Positions 5,230 to 7,828 of a stretch of DNA of 7,828 nt are shown piece after piece. The stretch is taken from contig JAJDES010000147.1 in the NCBI GenBank assembly GCA_029259675.1, forward strand, positions 1 through 7,828. The letters are read 5' to 3'. Within the stretch, counting starts at the first letter, position 1, and every line of letters starts with the position of its first letter. The notes beneath the pieces are model-generated. The model saw only the letters and a program-made list of their open reading frames with translations, was not told where the DNA came from and did not search any database. Source of the stretch: Planctomycetota bacterium (lineage in GTDB: Bacteria; Planctomycetota; UBA1135; GCA-002686595). The position numbers and the translations under genes were made by a program.

Positions 5230-6843
5230 TTCTGGCCGGGTCTCTGCTGCCGCGGCGGATTCCGTCGCCAGTGCGGACACCGAAGTTGCGCGTTGACTGA
5301 TGGCGACCAGCTGGCCCAAGCGCGCCCAATCGGCGCCCTCCAGCTCGCCCGGCTTCAGGCGCCACAGCCAATTGCCGCTGGCGGTACCGGGGCGATTCAT
5401 GCGATGGCGACTGCTTTTGCCCAGCAAGTCCTGCATCGAAGTGATGGCCAAATTGGCGACTGAGGTGAAGGCCATGCGGGTCAGGCACCAGTGCGCTTCG
5501 CGCGTCGGTCCGCCCGCGTAGGCCGACAGATCCCGCTGACTGGGGGACGGTTTTGTTTCCGTCTGATCGGCCTGGGGCAGCGAGTTGAACCAGCCCAGAC
5601 TGGTGTCGTTGTCGTGCGTGCCTGTGTAGGCGACGCTGCGCCGGTTGAAGTTGTGGGGGCGGTGAATGGTATCGGGGCCCGGCCCGAAGCCGAACTGCAA
5701 CACACGCATGCCGTAGAGTCCCAGTTCATCTCGAAGTTCAACCACCTCGGGCGCCACATCGCCCAAGTCTTCGCAGACCAGCGGAAGGTTTTGGCCTTGC
5801 TCGCGCTCGAGCTGATCGAAGAGCGCGCGCCCGGGGCCGGCGGTGTAGTGGCCGTTGCGCGCATCGGCTTCACTGGCGTCGACCACCCAATGATGGTGGT
5901 AGCCGATGAAGTGATCCAGGCGCAGCAAATCAAATTGCGCCAGGGCCGCTTGAATGCGGTCCAATTCGAAGCGATGGCCCTCGGCGGCCATGGCGTCCCA
6001 GCGCGGGGCGGGATGGCCCCAGATTTGTCCGCCGCTGTGGAAGGGGTCCGGCGGTGCGCCCACGACGCGTAGGGCTTTGCCGTTTTCGTCCACTTCGAAT
6101 AGGTCCGGCCTGCACCAAATTTCGACACTGTCCAGCGCGGCGAACATGGGCAAATCGCCAAATGTGAGGACGGATTTTTCCCGAGCGTATTTGCGCAACT
6201 CCCTCCATTGACGCTCAAAAAGGAATTGGAGCCAGCGTTGGTAATCCAATTCATCGACCAATTCGTTGCGGGCGCGCTCCAGGGCAGCGGGCTCTCGCCG
6301 GGCCAAGTCGCGTTCCCAGCTGTACCAAGCGCGACCCCGCGCCCGTTGCTTGAGACTGACATAAAGCGCCCAGTCCTCCAACCAATCCGCGGCTCCCTCG
6401 CAGTAGCTGTAGAACTCCTTGTGCAATTCGTCTCCGCCTGCGTTGTGCTGACAAAAGTTCCCGTGGGCCCGGCGCAGCAAGCGACTTGCGCGTTGTTTGG
6501 CGTCGCGCGGATCGAGCCGGCGCAGGGCGTTGGGGCTGCGCTCAGCCTCCAATTCGTCCGTACTCAACAGGCCCCAATCGCGCAGGTCTTCAGGGTCGAT
6601 GAGCAGTGCATTCGATGCGCGGCTGGAGTGGGCCATGTATGGACTGAGGCCCGGACCCGGCGGATTCATGGGCAGCACCTGCCACAGGCCCACACCCGCC
6701 GCCGACAGGCAATCAATGAACTTGCGCGCTTCGCTGCCAAGCTTTCCACAACCATAGGGGCCGGAAAACGAAGTGGGATGCAGCCAGACGCCGGCGCGTC
6801 GCTGTCCGCCGTTTGGGCCGAGGGTGGCGGGGGAGTTGTGCAT
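5209..6843 (-). CDS. malQ: 4-alpha-glucanotransferase (amylomaltase, GH77)
   Basis: A 544-residue cytosolic enzyme that transfers alpha-1,4-glucan segments between maltodextrins, releasing glucose, in maltose or glycogen metabolism. The N-terminus RRAGVWLHPTSFSGPYGCG (15-33) is the usual GH77 opening. GDLPMFAALDSVEIW (229-243) is a family block. The nucleophile is D310 in LRLDHF, the acid/base E358 in LVCEDLGDV, and the third carboxylate D411 in TGTHDND; their spacing agrees with Thermus amylomaltase as I remember it (D293, E340, D395). RMNRPGTASGNWLWRL (481-496) closes the barrel. The length is typical of short bacterial amylomaltases. The last 25 residues are an Ala/Glu/Ser/Thr-rich tail, which is where the gene runs into the convergent membrane-protein gene. 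The ATG at 6841-6843 has no Shine-Dalgarno; the stop is TAG. No other maltose or glycogen gene is in view, and the upstream peptidase gene on the same strand is 340 bp away. Confidence 0.96.
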   Translation of the reverse strand: MHNSPATLGPNGGQRRAGVWLHPTSFSGPYGCGKLGSEARKFIDCLSAAGVGLWQVLPMNPPGPGLSPYMAHSSRASNALLIDPEDLRDWGLLSTDELEAERSPNALRRLDPRDAKQRASRLLRRAHGNFCQHNAGGDELHKEFYSYCEGAADWLEDWALYVSLKQRARGRAWYSWERDLARREPAALERARNELVDELDYQRWLQFLFERQWRELRKYAREKSVLTFGDLPMFAALDSVEIWCRPDLFEVDENGKALRVVGAPPDPFHSGGQIWGHPAPRWDAMAAEGHRFELDRIQAALAQFDLLRLDHFIGYHHHWVVDASEADARNGHYTAGPGRALFDQLEREQGQNLPLVCEDLGDVAPEVVELRDELGLYGMRVLQFGFGPGPDTIHRPHNFNRRSVAYTGTHDNDTSLGWFNSLPQADQTETKPSPSQRDLSAYAGGPTREAHWCLTRMAFTSVANLAITSMQDLLGKSSRHRMNRPGTASGNWLWRLKPGELEGADWARLGQLVAISQRATSVSALATESAAAAETRPESVETDT

Positions 6844-6849
6844 GTACGG

Positions 6850-6855
6850 ACGCTA
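6850..6855 (-). promoter_or_regulatory. Possible -10 element for malQ
   Basis: On the minus strand TAGCGT (TANNNT pattern) ends 6 nt before the malQ ATG. A start site from it would fall at the ATG and give a leaderless message, consistent with the missing Shine-Dalgarno. No recognisable -35 lies at the right distance, so this is weak. Confidence 0.2.
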
Positions 6856-7109
6856 TGCGCTCGAAGGCTTTAGCGCGAGCATCGAGGGCCAGATTGGGCT
6901 TGAACTCTCTGCAAGGTACGGATGCCCCATGCTCGCCCGGCCAACCTGATCGGCCAGCATGCCCGGCAGGCTCACACGGGCGCGTGATGCAAGCGGCCAA
7001 GCGCGGCCTGCTGCTTCCAAACTTGGAGTTGAGCCAGCAACGGACGGCACTTCATCCGATCGGGCCACAGCCAGCGAAGTTTGATTGTGGAGCGTGAATG
7101 CGGGCCCCG

Positions 7110-7143
7110 GAGAGGAGTCACAGAGAGGAGTCACAGAGAGGAG
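7110..7143. repeat. 13-bp direct tandem repeat, 2.6 copies
   Basis: The unit GAGAGGAGTCACA occurs at 7110-7122 and 7123-7135 exactly, and its first eight bases again at 7136-7143. It begins 40 nt downstream of the peptidase stop codon (in the direction of that gene) and is purine-rich on the plus strand. It looks like a slippage-type microduplication or a small array of protein-binding sites. It is too short and has no spacers, so it is not a CRISPR. Confidence 0.85.
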
Positions 7144-7183
7144 CCGCGGGAACCGGTGGGTGCGAGTTGCAATCCGGTCTGTT

Positions 7184-7828
7184 CTAGCGACCGATACTCT
7201 TGATCACGACTACTTCGTGCTTTCCGAGCACGCGCTCCATGTGCTCGACTCGAATGTGGCTCGGCGCTGCCGCGCAGCCGATGCGAATTGCGTTGGGGCC
7301 CGGTACGAGCGGAACGCGCTTCGTCTTTCGGGTTCCGGATTCTTCCCACGACACGTCTAAGGGGACGTGGAAGGGCGTGCCGTGTCGTATGGGATTGTCC
7401 ACATCGATCATGATGGTTCGGCCCAGGCTGGAAATGTTGCCCTTTAGGGTCGGGTATCCGACTCCATAGAACCATTCGTCAAAAAATTGCTGCCAGTTAC
7501 GTTCGCTCAAGCGCTCCAGAACCTGTTGAAAGTCCTCGGTCAACACGTTGCCGTTGCGGTGGGCCAAGTTGAATTCACGCAGGCACGCAAACCAAACTTC
7601 GTCGTTGTCCAGATAGTGTCGCAGGGTATTCAAAACCCATGCGCCCTTGAGATAAATAACGGAGCCATAGGCCTTGTCCGCATCTACGCCCCGCCCCCGG
7701 AACAGGCGCGAGTCATCCGCGATCATGGAGCGCGTCAGTGCTAGGTATTCGTCCGCTTTCTCACGCCCATAGGTGTGCTCGACGAAGAGGCTCTCCGCGT
7801 AGGTAGCAAAGCCCTCGTGAATCCAGAA
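7184..7828 (-). CDS. M1-family zinc metallopeptidase (aminopeptidase), C-terminal part
   Basis: 214 residues running in from the right edge, ending at TAG 7184-7186. M1 enzymes are zinc peptidases that trim N-terminal residues. The fragment opens with FWIHEGFATYAE, the block that carries the third zinc ligand (E5 here); the HExxH part and N-terminal domain lie outside the window. VIYLKGAWVLNTLRH follows at 57-71, with Y59 in the position of the transition-state tyrosine. The helical part continues to FFDEWFYGVGYPTLK (115-129), a typical M1 closing motif. The rest (130-214) looks beta-rich and is Val/Pro/Arg-rich, like the C-terminal beta domain of bacterial M1 proteins that lack a large helical C-domain. 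An internal Met codon at 7724-7726 is not the start because the conserved block lies upstream of it. Cellular location cannot be judged without the N-terminus. The visible motif residues are intact. Confidence 0.92.
   Translation of the reverse strand, partial: FWIHEGFATYAESLFVEHTYGREKADEYLALTRSMIADDSRLFRGRGVDADKAYGSVIYLKGAWVLNTLRHYLDNDEVWFACLREFNLAHRNGNVLTEDFQQVLERLSERNWQQFFDEWFYGVGYPTLKGNISSLGRTIMIDVDNPIRHGTPFHVPLDVSWEESGTRKTKRVPLVPGPNAIRIGCAAAPSHIRVEHMERVLGKHEVVVIKSIGR

Larger units (their letters stand above)
6844..7183. other. Intergenic spacer between peptidase and malQ genes
   Basis: 340 bp without a credible gene. Short open frames on both strands have no recognisable motif and no ribosome binding site. 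The spacer holds the 13-bp tandem repeat listed separately and a -10-like sequence next to malQ. I see only weak 4-5 bp hairpins and no T-run after the peptidase stop on the minus strand, so no rho-independent terminator for it can be named. Confidence 0.6.

Noticed and set aside
5491..6072. Plus-strand open frame of 193 codons inside malQ
   Set aside because: Antisense to the GH77 catalytic core, with shadow-like composition.
6853..7134. Minus-strand frame of 93 codons upstream of malQ
   Set aside because: Low-information composition, no motif, and it includes the tandem repeat; it looks like intergenic sequence open by chance.
7110..7143. Possible CRISPR or insertion-sequence end
   Set aside because: The repeat unit is 13 bp with no spacers, and no inverted terminal repeats, target duplication or transposase are in view.

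Overview
The window is bacterial chromosomal DNA of moderately high GC (about 60 % by eye), densely coded and with ordinary housekeeping and metabolic content. I see no phage, transposon, CRISPR, toxin or defence module, and no convincing undescribed multi-gene system. The phylum is not resolved. Two general traits help only a little: most starts lack a Shine-Dalgarno sequence, and four of the seven stop codons seen are TAG with none TAA. Both would fit a lineage with relaxed initiation signals, for example Planctomycetota, but that is speculation.

Left part (1-996). The window opens with the 3' end of a plus-strand gene of a conserved uncharacterised type. It is followed by about 175 nt that fold into consecutive hairpins and end in a textbook rho-independent terminator (hairpin plus nine T). 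Facing it on the minus strand is a Nudix hydrolase gene, which sits 22 nt downstream of the ettA-type ABC-F gene and is probably its operon partner.

Middle (994-5229). The minus-strand ettA gene (energy-dependent translational throttle, a ribosome-binding ABC-F ATPase) and a plus-strand ALDH7-family dehydrogenase diverge from a control region of about 460 bp, which carries two clear inverted repeats. The dehydrogenase matches the antiquitin/AmaB clade, which oxidises alpha-aminoadipate semialdehyde / piperidine-6-carboxylate in lysine and pipecolate breakdown. A small four-helix membrane protein with one histidine in or at the edge of each helix follows 76 nt later on the same strand. It has the only good Shine-Dalgarno sequence in front of a favoured start, although the rejected upstream GTG of the dehydrogenase also has a shorter GGAG.

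Right part (5209-7828). The minus-strand malQ gene (4-alpha-glucanotransferase, GH77) overlaps the end of the membrane-protein gene tail to tail by 21 bp. After a 340-bp spacer with a 13-bp tandem repeat comes the C-terminal part of an M1-family zinc metallopeptidase, which runs off the window edge. These right-hand genes share no obvious pathway. The only probable transcriptional couplings are ettA with the Nudix gene and the dehydrogenase with the membrane protein.
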